Source: Azolla caroliniana
Lineage: Eukaryota > Polypodiophyta
Length of the DNA: 64,000 nt
Reading direction: 5' to 3'
NCBI GenBank assembly: GCA_043228905.1
Contig: JBHGNT010000089.1
Location: 1-64,000 of the forward strand
Made by a program: the position numbers and the translations under genes. This document shows, piece after piece, positions 40,541 to 52,250 of this stretch (position 1 is the stretch's first letter; the number at the start of each line of letters is the position of its first letter). The notes under the pieces are model-generated. The model was not told the origin of the DNA, ran no database searches, and was given only the letters and a program-made list of their open reading frames with translations.

Positions 40541-41575
40541 GATATCAAACAAAAATCCAATGCATTACATCTTGATTTGATGCACTATGTCAAATTTTAC
40601 TCTATACATCTAGAATTCGATGTAGTGCATCGAATTCTTGTTGTAAGTCTTGGATTTTTTAAAAATTTTCCATTTAAAAAAAACTCTTGGATTTTCAACT
40701 GAGGCCCAATGCATTACATCGAATTCTAGCTATATAGACTAAAATAAGATACATTGCATTGGATTTCAGTTAAAAATTCACATTAAAAAATGAAAAAAAA
40801 AATAAAAAATGTTTTTTTAAAAACAATCTTGGATTTTTAACTCAAATCCAATGCATTGCATTTTATTTTAGTGTATACATCCAGAATCTGATGCATTGCA
40901 TCGAATTTCAGTTGAAAATCTGCAATTTGTTTATTTGTTTTCATTATTTATTTATTTATTCATTTTTTCCATAACAAAATAAAAAATAAAAAAATTGAAA
41001 AGATGTATTATCAATTGAAATTCAATGTATTGCAACGAATTTTAGTCTATACAACTAGAATCCGATGCAATGCATTGTATTCCATGAAAAAAATGGATTT
41101 TCAACTGAAATATGATGCACTGCATCGGATTTTAGTCCATACAGCTAGAATTTGATGTAGTGCATCGGATTTCAGTTGAAAATCCATTTAAAAATATTTT
41201 TTAAATGTTTTTAATTTTTTTCCATAAAAAAATAAATAAAAATGAAAAATATAGATTTTCAACTAAAATCCGATGTACTACATCAGATTTTAGTCTATAG
41301 AGTTAGAATCCGATGCAGTGCATCAAATTTCAGTTGAAAATCCATTTTTTTTAAATTTTAATTTTTTTTCATAAATAAATAAATAAAAATTGAAAAAAGT
41401 GGATTTTCAATTGAAATCCAATGCAGTGCATTAGATGTTGGTGGAAAACTGAGTTTTTAAAAAAAATTCTTATTTGTTTTTACTTTTTCCACAAAACATT
41501 TAAAAAAAATCTTGGATTTCCAACTGGAATCCAATGCAGTGCATCGAATTCGTGTTGGAAATCCAAGAATTTTTT
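40541..41575. repeat. Array of imperfect inverted repeats
   Basis: About seven units spaced roughly 140-160 bases. Each holds two near-palindromes of the type ATCCGATGCAGTGCATCGGAT separated by about 25 bases resembling TTTTAGTCTATACAGCTAGA, with AACTGAAATC on one flank and its complement GATTTCAGTT on the other. Whole units are therefore inverted repeats able to form long hairpins. A/T tracts separate the units. No protein is encoded. Confidence 0.8.
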
Positions 41576-42300
41576 ATTTTCAACGATTGGGCATTTACCC
41601 ATACATCCTAATGACCGACAGATTAGACTCTTTAAAGCAATGCTTGATAATAGATAGAGCTGCTGCATTGTTTCTTCTTTAACAACTTTATTAGTTGCGG
41701 GAGGTTGATAGAATAATTGTTCTTGTCTGCTTGCGTAGACGACATATTAAAAAGGATTGGACCCTCTAGCCATGTAACCGTTAAGACAGGTGCTACTCTC
41801 CTAGCAAGCAGAGTTGGTGGGCGGGATCTCGCTGCATCGAAAGATCAGTCTAATGCGAAGACCGCCCGCCAAAACAAAAACAAAATTGCATGATGCAGCT
41901 ACTCAGTAGTCAAAAATGTCTGCATTGACACTACGTGAAGAACAGGTTCAGGGTGCGTGGGAAGAACCGCAACAGAGTGAAGTAGGATTGAACTCTTCAT
42001 CCAATGCCATTTCCTAGGCAGCAATCAATGATTGAACCTGAGACGTTTACCCATCCATCCTCTAAAAGATTAGACTGCGGCTTTCAATATTAATTTATAG
42101 AATAGCATAGAAATGAAAAAAACTCTGCACTGTGGGCTTCATTGTTGCAGCAGATTCGGCATGCTGATGTAGCGGGGAGGACTCTCTTTCACCATTACTG
42201 CCTGCATGCGCGAAAGGAAAGTAGCTAATCTCAGAATTTTTTTGAGGTGGTGGTAGTGTTCGGTGGCGAAGAAAGTGGTTGATGGTGATATTCTTATTCA
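41576..42300. other. Unassigned spacer
   Basis: No coding block, LTR boundary or RNA gene recognised on either strand. Confidence 0.4.
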
Positions 42301-42387
42301 TCATTTATAAAAGGATCATCCATAAGAGGATTATCATATGCAGTATAACTATGTAACCGGGCGGGGAAGGCAGTTGAAGCTAGATTT

Positions 42388-42587
42388 TCATTTGTCGCTG
42401 CTTCTTTCTGTTGTCGAAGAACGACGACTTCCCCTACGAGATAGGTCTGTATCAATTTGTGTTTCGGCATCAGTTGGCCTTTCTTCAGTTTGTGTTTCGA
42501 CATTGTTGTTTTGATCAACGGGAGGTACAAGAACCTCATCAACACTGTCAGTGGTAAGAACATTTGTATTTTCCACGTAAACCTATT
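42388..42587 (-). pseudogene. Probable copia linker fragment
   Basis: Open minus-strand piece with an acidic, Gln/Thr/Pro-rich composition (VDEVLVPPVDQNNNVETQTE) ending in Arg/Ser-rich sequence, typical of the variable region between copia integrase and RT. No diagnostic motif is present. The LINE begins at its right edge. Confidence 0.35.
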
Positions 42588-43162
42588 GGGAGGTATAATA
42601 TCACTGTCACTCTCTCTCTCTCTCACTCTCTCACTCTCTCTCTGCCGTTGCGTTGCGTCTCTCTAACGGCTCTCTCTGCCGTTGCGTTGTTGTCGCTGTC
42701 GTCGCCGTCGCCGTCACCGTCGCCGTCGTCTGCAGCCACTGCAGCCGTCGCCGTCTGCTCTCTCTCTCTCTCTCTGTCTCGCTTCCTCGTCTCTCTCTGC
42801 TGTTGCTGTCGCCGGCTAGTGTTGTCGCCGTTGTCGTCGTCTGTCGTTATCTGCGGCCGTGGCCGTCTGCTACCGTCTGCAGCCGTCTTCTACAGCCTGC
42901 CGTTGTCTGCTGTCGTCTGCCGTCTGCTGCCGTCGTCGGCCGTCGTTTGACGACTGCCACCGTCGCCGTCGCCGTCACGGGGTGTTTCTTCTCCGTTTTC
43001 TCTTGATGTGGTGAAGTGCCATTTTCTTGACGAGTTCGTGGGTGGTTTCTTTTGGTGTGCTCGTCGCGTGCTACAAAATGCCGATGTGATTGCAACATAC
43101 ACACAAACTCGGCTAAGTCTCGAACCCATTTATTTTACCTTTTTTTTCTTATTGACACCACA

Positions 43163-43975
43163 ATGACGTCTAGACGGACTAAGGAACATAAGGATATACA
43201 AGACGAGGCTATAAGTAAGGAGGACTTTTTAGATATGTTTAATCGTTTAACAAAAATAGAGATTGATATGAAAAAATGGGTGAAAGACACCGAAACCCAC
43301 AAGAAAAAAGATAGAGAGGAAAAAGAAGCCCTCAAGGCCGAAATAGAACAACTTAAAGTAGAAAACATCGACCTTAAAAAACAACTTAAGGACATCGAGG
43401 TATCTCGAGAAGACGGTGAAATATCCTCTATAGAGGATATAAAGGACGAAATTAAAAAAGTTAAAGAGGAAGTTAATAATAACATAGAGTTAGCTAAAAC
43501 GGGTTGGGTAGATGTGGTTAAAAGAAACATTAAAAAAGAAATAAAAGAGGAAAATATTGTTAATACCACCCTTGAAGAAGAGAAAATGCGTCAGGCCCGA
43601 CGCTTAAATGTACGTGTCACTGGGCTCAAGGAAGGTGCATCCCCAAATGAGGACGCACAAACACTTGGGAAAATGTTAGGGTACACAGAGGCCCTACCTA
43701 TCACCAAAGCATGGAGGGCCGGGCGTGACACAACTAGGAAGAGAGCCTTAGTCCTTCAATTTAAAGACTTACACTCTAGAATCACTTTCTTTAAGAAGAG
43801 ACCACTCCTTCGAGGAATGGATGGGGACCCCATCTATCTCGATGAAGACCTCACTAAGATGCAAATTGAGCATCGCAAGAGTTGTATGCCATGAGTTATG
43901 CAAGCTCGTAAAGAAGGCCATCGCGCCTTTTACCGAGACGGGCGAGTGATCATAAATGATCGCACTACTAATTGA
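43163..43975 (+). pseudogene. LINE ORF1 protein with one premature stop
   Basis: ATG at 43163 gives 243 residues up to TGA at 43892-43894; the frame then continues (VMQARKEGHRAFYRDGRVII) to TGA at 43973-43975. The N-terminal half is a long Lys/Glu-rich coiled coil. The rest, with ARRLNVRVTGLKEGASPNED, KAWRAGRD and RALVLQFKD, matches the RRM-plus-C-terminal-domain layout of L1-type ORF1 RNA chaperones. The stop sits where related proteins often have Arg (MP-R-V), which fits a CGA to TGA change. Only the C-terminal domain is lost. Confidence 0.85.
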
Positions 43976-44011
43976 CGGCGTGTGGCCCATGTGACAAAAA
44001 ATGCACTTAGG

Positions 44012-47000
44012 ATGACCCTATGGAATTGTAATGGCGCACTCTGGGCACACCCCGGCCGCCTAGAGGAGATACTAAAGGTATCTGATATACTTTTCTTGGT
44101 AAAAACACATCAGAGCCCAAATAGAGGACTCCCACGGGTCGAAGGATTCCGTTGGGAGTCCGCTTTTAGACAAACCTCACGTCGACACACTACTAGGGGA
44201 TCTAGAGGTGTCGCGATACTATTTCGTAGAGAGCTACATAATAGGATAGAAATAATGAAGATAGACCCAGAAGCTCGTTTTATGTGGGTGAAAGTCTCCA
44301 CAAGCAAAGACCATGCAATATTTTTCGCCATTTGTTACTTTCCCCCAAAAGGATCCCGTTATAATATTGGTGGCTTGACGAGATTAGTCGATGAAGGAAT
44401 GCCACATGGGCCTTCTCCATACGAACCCCTATCGGATGACATAATCCGATATTCTTCCCAAGGAGAAGTATTTCTTGTAGGAGACTTCAATGCGAGAACC
44501 CAATCCCGACAATGCACAGTATTTCAGATGAATAGAAACCTAGAAATGGTAAATGTTGATCCTTTAGACATCGGCACCACACGTAGATCAAAGGATCAAG
44601 GTGCGAACGCCACGAGCTTTGGCCATCATCTGCTCGAACTTGGCAGTCGGCACCAGATGGTCATATATAATGGTTTAGTTAAGTGGCCGGGCTCGGAAGA
44701 GCTCACATGTTTCCCACATGGAGGAGGGGAAAGCACAGTTGACTATCTAATAGGGCGCCCTGAAGCTACCCACATGATTAACTCCTTCCGAGTGGCCCAA
44801 TGCCCTATTGGCGCAGACCATAGTTTCTTATACTTCGAGCTAAAATGTGATATCTCTAAGGTCACCAAGTCTAGTCAACCATGCCATCACACCACAATAC
44901 ATTTCACACATGAGCTCTCTGACATATACTCTCAACATGTTCAGGCCCATCTCCCCTCCCTTGATCCCTCCCTACCGTTAGAAAGCCTTAGTACAAAACT
45001 CACACACATCCTTCACTCCGCAGCAACTAGCAGTTTCCCATATACAAAACACTCAAATCAAGGTAGATCAGGATCAATGCCACAAAATAAATGGTATGAC
45101 GAGGATTGTAGGGACCTACATAGACAACTTACAGTATCGCAACTCAATGGTAGTATTAACTCCATACAAGCTCGCAAAGAAATGCGTAAGATGACACGTC
45201 GTAAGAGACGAGCGTGGGAGGCATCCCAATACTGGGAACTCTACCATATGCTCATGAGTAGCGATTGCGCCACGGCATGGAAGAGACTACGGGAGCCAAG
45301 ACCACAAACACCCATCGAAGATCCTGAAACTTGGCACACATATACAGAGAGACTTTACCAAATCCCACACCAACCACCCTTTCCAATGCCTTCCACACCC
45401 TGGCCTACCACAGGGACACTTTTCACGACCTCTAGGGTCATGAAGGTCATAAAGAAATTACAACATAGGAAGTCCATGGACCACACAGGATTGCGAGCAG
45501 AACACATTATATATGTGAGAGAGTGCCTAGCTCCCTTGCTAACTCTAATATTCAATCGTGCCCTTGCGGAGGGTTTTCCACCACAGTGGACTATGAATAC
45601 AGTGGCCCCCATACATAAAGGGGGGGACCCCATGGACCCAAATACATATAGGACCATTATGATAGGCCATACCCTTGCTAAGTTATATGGTGCAGTAATG
45701 GAAGCAGAGCTTAGCGACTACATGGAGACCCTAAACCTTCGTGCACCTGAACAAGCTGGCTTTAGACGAGCCTTCTCCACTATTGATCATATCTTCACAC
45801 TTAGATGCCTAATTGACCAAACTAAGGCTCGCAAGAAGAAATTATATTGTTGTTTTGTGGACTTCCGCAAAGCCTTTGACACAGTCCCTAGAGAGCAGTT
45901 GTTTGATAGACTTAAAAGCTTGAGGATACCAGATGATATGGTATGGGCCATCGACGCACTATATGAACAAGTGTCCGGGTGTGTCCGATGCCCAGGTGGC
46001 CTATCCAATCGTTTCACTAGCAATATTGGTGTAAAACAAGGTTGCCCCCTATCACCGACGCTTTTTGGGATCTACATTGATGAGATCACATATTTTATTG
46101 CTCGTGAGGGAGGCACAGGAGTGGTCCTTGGGGATACGCAGGTTCATATCTTGCTCTATGTGGATGACATAGTTTTGCTCTCTGAATCCGAACACGACCT
46201 ACAGAGGCACCTTAATGCCTTAGATGACTTTTGTGTACAACGAGGATTGGTAGTGAATCTAGGGAAAACGAAAGTCCTTATCTTCCACACATCGGCCCAA
46301 GTTAGAGCTAAGTGTCACCTAACTATCTCCCATAGCCCAGTCGAGGTGGTTGGATCGTACGTCTATCTCGGAGTCACTTTTAGTGCCCGCTCAGGTAAAT
46401 TTTCGATGACACAGGCAGCGAAGGATAGACTCACGAGAGGACATGCATCCCTCTCACTCCTAGAGAGACAATGCCACCAAGCACACTTTCAAGAGCCACG
46501 GACTAAAGGGTGGCTCTTTGACCCATTAGTGACCCCCTCCCTCATGTATGCATCAGCGGTTTGGGCTCCAGGATTACCATCCTTTATGTGGACGCAATTA
46601 GAGAGACCATTGGTGATGATGCTATCACGCCAACTCCGAAGCAAATTGACTGTACCACATGACATTATTAGGGCCGAGTTCACGTTACCCCCAATGCTAG
46701 TAGAGGCACTTTTTCAACTTGTAGTCTTCATTGATAGGATGCATAGCCAACCACATGATAGAATATCTCATCAAGCCTTTAAGGCCTCTCAATCATTGTA
46801 TGAGTCCGGCTATACTAGCTCATGGTATGGCATGATGGTGAGTTGGCTTCTTGCGAATGGTCTAGACATTAATAACCTACCTCCCCTTAGGTACAACCAC
46901 ACGAGTGATAACACCTTAATATCTCATGAGAACCGCAATAAAGTAATACGCCAAGAAATATGGCAAATTTACACTCGGTGTAAATGGATCACCCCACTAG

Positions 47001-47713
47001 AGCCAGTCCCATCTAAAATGTTGTACTATAAGAAACACTTCATGCACTTCTCTGAGTTAGGTTTTATCACGCGACCAAAATATCTAGATGTATTCTTACC
47101 ACATGCACTAAGGGTTGTCATTGGAGAACTTAGAATATCATCTCACCAACTTGAGATTGAAAATGGCCGTACTAGTGGAGTCCCTAGGGAGGAAAGGATA
47201 TGTAGGTTATGTCACATAGAGATAGAGGATGAGTACCACTTTACATGCAAGTGTCCAACCTATCCCGAGATAAGGGCAAAATACCAAGACATACTTGGTC
47301 TGTCTCCCACCCTCCCCAAACTATTAGATACTCTAGATATAAAGAAATTAGGCAAATACATTCTAGAGCTAAAACAACACAGAGAGAATAAGTTACAAAA
47401 TGTTGACAATAATGTTGCTAATGATCACGAACATGAAACAAATGAAGTTTTTCAGGAACCTGAGGAGACAATGAATGCCGACACACTTGCACCACTCGGC
47501 CTTTCCATTGATGAGGCAGAAAACTAGAGAAGAACCAGACGTCCTCGGGTGCCGGGTTTCAAAGCAACTCGACGTGATGTGGAAGCAATATTGAAAATAA
47601 GGGAACGTGAGCTACACCGCCTAGAAGCCATGGCTAGGGCACTCTCTACATTGGAACCCACATCAAAACCCTTTGACCCCCCACTTCTTTTCGAGAGGCT
47701 TGGGTGGAAATAA
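44012..47713 (+). pseudogene. LINE ORF2: endonuclease and reverse transcriptase
   Basis: Same frame as ORF1; first ATG 44012 (open back to 43976). The apurinic endonuclease domain has LWNCNGALW, VGDFNART, STVDYLIG and GADHSF, but FLVKTHQSP carries Lys where the catalytic Glu is expected. The RT domain (about 460-760) has FVDFRKAFDTV, QGCPLSPTLFGIYIDE and LLYVDDIVLL. Near the C-terminus is a zinc motif CRLCHIEIEDEYHFTCKC (CX2CX8HX4C). TAG at 47525-47527 ends the main frame at about 1171 residues; the same frame continues for about 60 more (RRTRRPRVPGFKATRRD) to TAA 47713, so the stop is probably a mutation. Confidence 0.9.
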
Positions 47714-47896
47714 AATTAAGCTTAGTGTATAGTCACTTTCGAGTATACTACATATTGTACACTAATAGAACTCTTTTAGTTGAAGTTCTATTTTTTTACT
47801 TAATTTTATTTTAGTTATGATGACTGGATAAATACTCTATTGTTGTAAACCAATTGTCTCATGGGCCAAATTTGGCCTTAGAAGACGTTAATACAT

Positions 47897-47918
47897 CTTT
47901 CTTTCTTTCTTTCTTTCT
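47897..47918 (+). repeat. (CTTT)n tail of the LINE
   Basis: Five to six CTTT units directly after ACGTTAATACAT, where a poly-A would be expected for an L1-type element. Confidence 0.8.
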
Positions 47919-48365
47919 CACTACTATTGGTTAATAGCGATGGACGATTTATGACTGAAACTGAATAACTTTCAGGCAGGATATAGAACAATATGCATTT
48001 TGTTGTTTCTAATAGTAGTTATTGGAGGTATATCAGATGCAGTAAGATAGGAATTAATTTGTAAATAAATTTTAGTGAGTGTCTGAAATACCCAATAATG
48101 ACGATTCCCTACTATTAAAAGATAATAATCTTTCCACCCACAATAGTGTTAATTTCGCTTTCTGAAGGCCTGGTATCTAGCCGCATACCACGCTGAATGC
48201 GCTCATGTACCAATCTTATACAAAATCAATAAAGAAAACCTTTCTGGTTGCTTGCTGTAAAGGATACTGAATTGACATGTAGAATTCGTTGCTGTTATGA
48301 AGTAGATAATCTAATGCATACGACGCGCTTTCCATTATTCTACCTGTTGACAGAGTCTATTTCGT
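47919..48365. other. Unassigned spacer
   Basis: AT-rich; no coding block recognised. Confidence 0.4.
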
Positions 48366-49139
48366 TTAAAGCGGTAAATTAAGTCTGTTATGTGGAGATC
48401 TCAGCCAATTATATAGATATAAGAAGGGATTGGATTCACCTATTATGCTACTAGCAGACGGGCTACTGTCACTGCTACCTCCACCACTACTACCGCCAAA
48501 GATATAGGTTATTACACATATATTTATAGTAGTGAGTACCACTCCCCAAAAAGACTTATTTTTATACATTGGTTCTTTATTTGTAGCGTCACCCAATTCT
48601 CCTAAGACCTGCGCAAGCAACATTTTCCAAGCGAGACCTGCCTGCGATTCTACTCCTCTAGCAGAAACTATTGATATTTTAATTGATTCCGAAGAATAAT
48701 AATTTAGCTCTTTGTCGTCCTCCACTACACGCTCAGCCGAGAATCTTCTCTCGCAGCAAGCAAGCAAGCACTTGAACTACTATCAGCCGTAGTTTTAGAG
48801 CCTTCTTCAGGTACATGCTTAGGCTGCACACTAGCCCCACCATTTTCGGTTGGTTGCTGAGGAAGAAGAAGGTTGTGTGCTGACCGCAGAACCAACCTCG
48901 AGAATCTTCTCCAGCTGAAGACATAAAACATTCTAAAACATACCTATAACATCTATTTGATCTTTTATTAATGGAAGATCTATCACGCCTATAAGGTACC
49001 ATGTTAGAACACCTAACAGTAAGACTTGCGCATTCACATATAACTTCTTTTTTGTAATAGTTCCATTCTTTTTTACACTCACCAGTGATAGAATCATACT
49101 AGTTATCCCACTTATTCCCAATAGATAGAATAATTGATT
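48366..49139 (-). pseudogene. Unidentified membrane-protein-like remnant
   Basis: Three open minus-strand pieces that look like one broken gene. 49121-48933 has two hydrophobic segments (ISGITSMILSLVSV and AQVLLLGVLTWYLIGVIDL). The middle (48931-48725) is Ser/Pro-rich. 48767-48366 has a further membrane segment (SFWGVVLTTINICVITYIFG), a Gly/Ser run and ends RSPHNRLNLPL. A 13-base direct repeat (48738-48750 and 48899-48911) frames the middle piece; removing one repeat unit would put ERRFSAERV in frame with MFYVFSWRRFS. I do not recognise the family. A mitochondrial origin is possible. Confidence 0.35.
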
Positions 49140-49209
49140 ACTGTCACCAGCTATAAACTTGTTTGTTTCCTTTTGGTCTAAAAAGAATTACCATTATATA
49201 ACCTAAAAG

Positions 49210-50143
49210 ATGCATACAAATAGTTGTTGCACAACCGAATGCGGATATTGCGGAAAGCTCGGCCACCACGAAGAAGAGTGCCGAAAGAAGATGTGCGAAT
49301 CGGCTTCCACAAGCCGACAACTCACAAATTACGCGCACAATTCTGACTACGAAGAGTATAGCGGAATGTACGGGCACAACTCCGACTACGAAGATCGTGG
49401 CGGAATGTATGCACACAACTCCGATTGTGGCGGAATGTTCATGATGAAACATAGAGCAAACTCTATGTCGGCCTCTACCTCAACTAGTGCCCTCAATCCA
49501 GAGGACGTATGGTTTGTTGACTCCGGAGCCTCAAACCATATGACATCTCATAAAGAATGGTTTCTCGAACTTCGAGAGCCGGAGCGACCCGGTTATGTCG
49601 AAACCAGAGATGACACTATGCACCCGATTCGGCACATCGGCAATGTTCCGTTCGACGAAAGAGGTAAGCAAACATACATTAAAAATGTCTTGCATGTTCC
49701 CACCATCATGAAGAATTTGGTCTCGGTCGGCCAAATGGTTGAGCACGGGATGCAAGTACGATTCAACCAAGAAGGATGCTTCATCGAAAAAGAGGGCCGA
49801 ATGATCGCGCGCGGAAGAAGAGAGGGTCGGATGTTCATTCTCGATTCACATGCGATGAAATCCGCCATGTTTGCAAAAAGCACGAAAGCCAACTCCAACA
49901 TAGAGCTATAGCACAAGCGAATCGGCCACATCAATCTCAACAAACTCAAAGCAATGAAATTGAAAGGAGTCGTCATCGGACTCCTGACGTTCAAAGAGAA
50001 GGAGATTGAAGGTGTATGCGAAGCGTGCCAATTCGGGAAGCAACACCGACACCCATTCCCGAAAGAGTAGAACGTGAGCAAAGGTCTACTTAACGTAGTC
50101 CAGTCCGACGTATGGGGATCAGCGCAGACGGCTACAATCAGCG
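49210..50143 (+). pseudogene. Copia H: zinc knuckle, protease and pre-integrase region
   Basis: Plus strand. Zinc knuckle CGYCGKLGHHEEEC at the start, an HNSDYE repeat (three imperfect copies, 49336-49430), then protease VWFVDSGASNHMTSHKEWF and the strand-rich C-terminal protease part (VLHVPTIMKNLVSVGQMVE). TAG at 49909-49911 is followed in frame by HKRIGHINLNKLKAMKLKGV and CEACQFGKQH (pre-integrase), another TAG (50068), and VQSDVWGSAQTATI, where an LTR of the copia A family cuts in. Gag N-terminal to the knuckle is missing. Confidence 0.85.
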
Positions 50144-50569
50144 TGTTGATCGGCAAGCTCAACCGGATCTGGATGGGCTGAATAAGTCTGAGCCGGATCG
50201 GCATCCGGAAGGATGAAACCGGATTAGTGAGATGGATCGGAGAGCCGGTAAGCTGGGGAGCCGGTTAGCTGGATCAAACAGTAACCGGAAGCCTAGTAGT
50301 AGCATAGACTACTAGGTAGTTAATGTCTCATAGTTAGTGTCAGACGCTCGTATGAGCATTGAAGTACACAATACTTCTGTTAGTCCTCTTAGGACTTGTA
50401 TAAATAGTGTTGTTGAGCACGTTTTATGTATAGAGAACTACTATTGTTTTGTGATAGATCTAACTTGTTCTGCTCTTTCTCTGTCTCTCCCGCATACTGT
50501 AAAGCTTTCCATTAAACCTGTGTTTCTGTGTTCGATTTTCTACTTGCTTCCACACACAATTCTTTTACA
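50144..50569 (+). mobile_element. 5' LTR of copia I (copia A family)
   Basis: 426 bases, TGTTGATCGGCAAGC...TCTTTTACA. It contains CTTGTATAAATAG (near 50396) and aligns with the LTRs at 10675-11111 and 31458-36974. It is followed by a disrupted initiator-Met primer site and a copia gag in the same orientation, so it is the 5' LTR of a truncated element. Confidence 0.8.
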
Positions 50570-50673
50570 TGGTTGAGAACCTCTGCATACTGTATCAGAG
50601 CGCGAGGGTTGAGAACCTCTGCAGCTGACATAGCTTGAAAAGAAAACCAACCAAGAAGAACAAGAAAAACAAA

Positions 50674-51154
50674 ATGGATAGAGGCATGGCTAGCTCGCTT
50701 CCTACTGAGAAGCTCGACAGAAACAACTACGCATCTTGGTCCTACAAGATGCACCAGTACTTGCTCGGGCACGATTACTGGAGCTATGTCGACGAAGCAA
50801 ATGACACAACACCCGAATCAACACACAGAGATTTCTTGATGTGGGAACAATCAGCGAGTAGCGTATTGTATTGCTTCGCGTCTTCTGTGGGTGAACAACT
50901 TCTGAGCTATATTCGGGATACGAAAATGCCAAAGGATGCTTGGGGAAATCTGAAGAAGATTTTTGCCGCAAGCACCACAGCCAGGAAGCTTCAACTCCGA
51001 CGGGAGTTAAGCAACTTACGACAACGCGACTTGTCGGTGGCTGATTACACCTCGAAGATGAAAGAGATATGCGACTCCCTAGCCTCTATCGATGTGAACA
51101 TCGAGGAAGGCGAGACGGTCCAGGTCTGTATCTTGGGACTGGCGTCAAAGTTCA
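50674..51154 (+). pseudogene. Copia I gag (5' part)
   Basis: Starts MDRGMASSLPTEKLDRNNYA. The copia gag signature follows: YASWSYKMHQYLLGHDYW, then AKDAW-like KDAWGNLKKIF, TARKLQLRRELSNLRQ and VADYTSKMKEICDSLASI. It is intact for about 160 codons, then cut at 51154 (ILGLASKFM) by the start of another LTR (TGTTACCCGG). The capsid region is complete but the zinc knuckle and all of Pol are absent. Confidence 0.85.
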
Positions 51155-51535
51155 TGTTACCCGGACAAGTATGGATTCGTCGGAATCGGAAAGATGTTCG
51201 GAGTCAGAGTCAGAGTCGGATCGATGACTCAACAGATAGCCGAATAGGACATAGTTAGTTACGAAGTTTTGTAATTCTTGTTAATTATAGGTAGTAGGAT
51301 TTCTTGATGAGAAAAGACCGTCGGGTTACCTATAAAACGAACCGAAGGCATTGTAAAAATCTATCGTTGTATTTAGTAATATGAAGTTTGGTTAGGAAAT
51401 CTCCGTGTACGGATTGCTTCTTGCCATCTAGTTCTTTCTGTCTACACTATATTACATAAGTCACGATCTCAGTGTCTATTATCACCGATAAGTTTATAGA
51501 TCATTCGTGTCTATTCGTTTAACCACAACTTCTTG
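51155..51535 (+). mobile_element. LTR-like sequence starting TGTTACCCGGACAAG (end uncertain)
   Basis: Begins with TGTTAC directly at the break in copia I gag. It shows LTR-type features: CCTATAAAACG at 51330, and a likely transcript region with CTTCTTGCCATCTAG. I found no clear CA end or target duplication; ACCACA near 51533 is one candidate. It may be a solo LTR. Confidence 0.45.
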
Positions 51536-51596
51536 ATAGAACGTTCGGTATGAACGTTGTCGTGAAGAAAACCGTCCCTAGGCGCAAACCGTGTAT

Positions 51597-52250
51597 AGTG
51601 TGTGTGAACCGGCCCTTACACGTGGGCACACCCCTTGTTGTATAGTGGATAGGTAGGCACACAGGTCAAATCCTAGGTAGCAATATTCTATAGGGGAAAT
51701 TGAGGAGTATCTCTATCCGAAAGGACAGAGAATTAATGTGATGTAAATGGGTGAAACGGCCTCCCTCCTTGAGCTATAAAAGAGAGGGAGACGGGGGAGA
51801 AAAGGTATCGCGCGCTAGAGGGGACGAAGTGCTGTCGGACTGGAACTGAGCTCTTCTTCTCTGTCGTTCTCCATAGCTTTCTTTTCCGCAGGTTCTCAGG
51901 AGGTTGATCCTGCTCCGTGGAACGCCCGTGTGCTTCCGGCAGAATCTCCATCTTGCTCTCCTGTGTGCGTGGGTGATCAGGCGCCGGCATCCATCTCGCC
52001 GACCTGATCGGCTGTAACTGTTCGAGTCGTCTGCATACATACAAATACATACACATATTTATATACATACGCTAGCGTTCTCAACTCGTGTCTCCTGTGT
52101 TGTTGGGCCGCTTCCCCGTGCACTTCTTTGTCTATACGTGTGTGAGCGTCTCCCGCTCTCTCTCTCTCTCTCTCTCTCCCTCTTCTCACCTATTCCTCGG
52201 TCCAAGACCCCAGTGGTCCCGCCTTGTTCTCCACGCATGCGCGTACCAAC
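51597..52250 (+). mobile_element. 5' LTR/leader region of element B
   Basis: TATA box in GAGCTATAAAAGAGAGGG (51771-51788), then CT-rich sequence and (CT)n near 52160. The TATA region matches 39345-39360. LTR limits and primer site were not resolved. Confidence 0.45.

Larger units (their letters stand above)
42600..47918 (+). mobile_element. Full-length LINE (APE-type non-LTR retrotransposon)
   Basis: A GC-rich 5' UTR (CT tracts and repeated GTCGCC/GTCTGC, 42600-43162), two ORFs, a 3' UTR and a (CTTT)n tail (47897-47918) in the order of a complete element. The 5' boundary is approximate. CTATTGG occurs on both sides (about 42583 and 47926) and may be a target duplication, but it is short. It carries at least three nonsense or catalytic changes, so it is dead but full length. 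Confidence 0.88.

Noticed and set aside
52088-52250. N-terminal extension of element B gag upstream of 52250
   Set aside because: This part translates the CT tract and LTR-like leader (a Ser/Leu run); the homologous B' gag does not share it.
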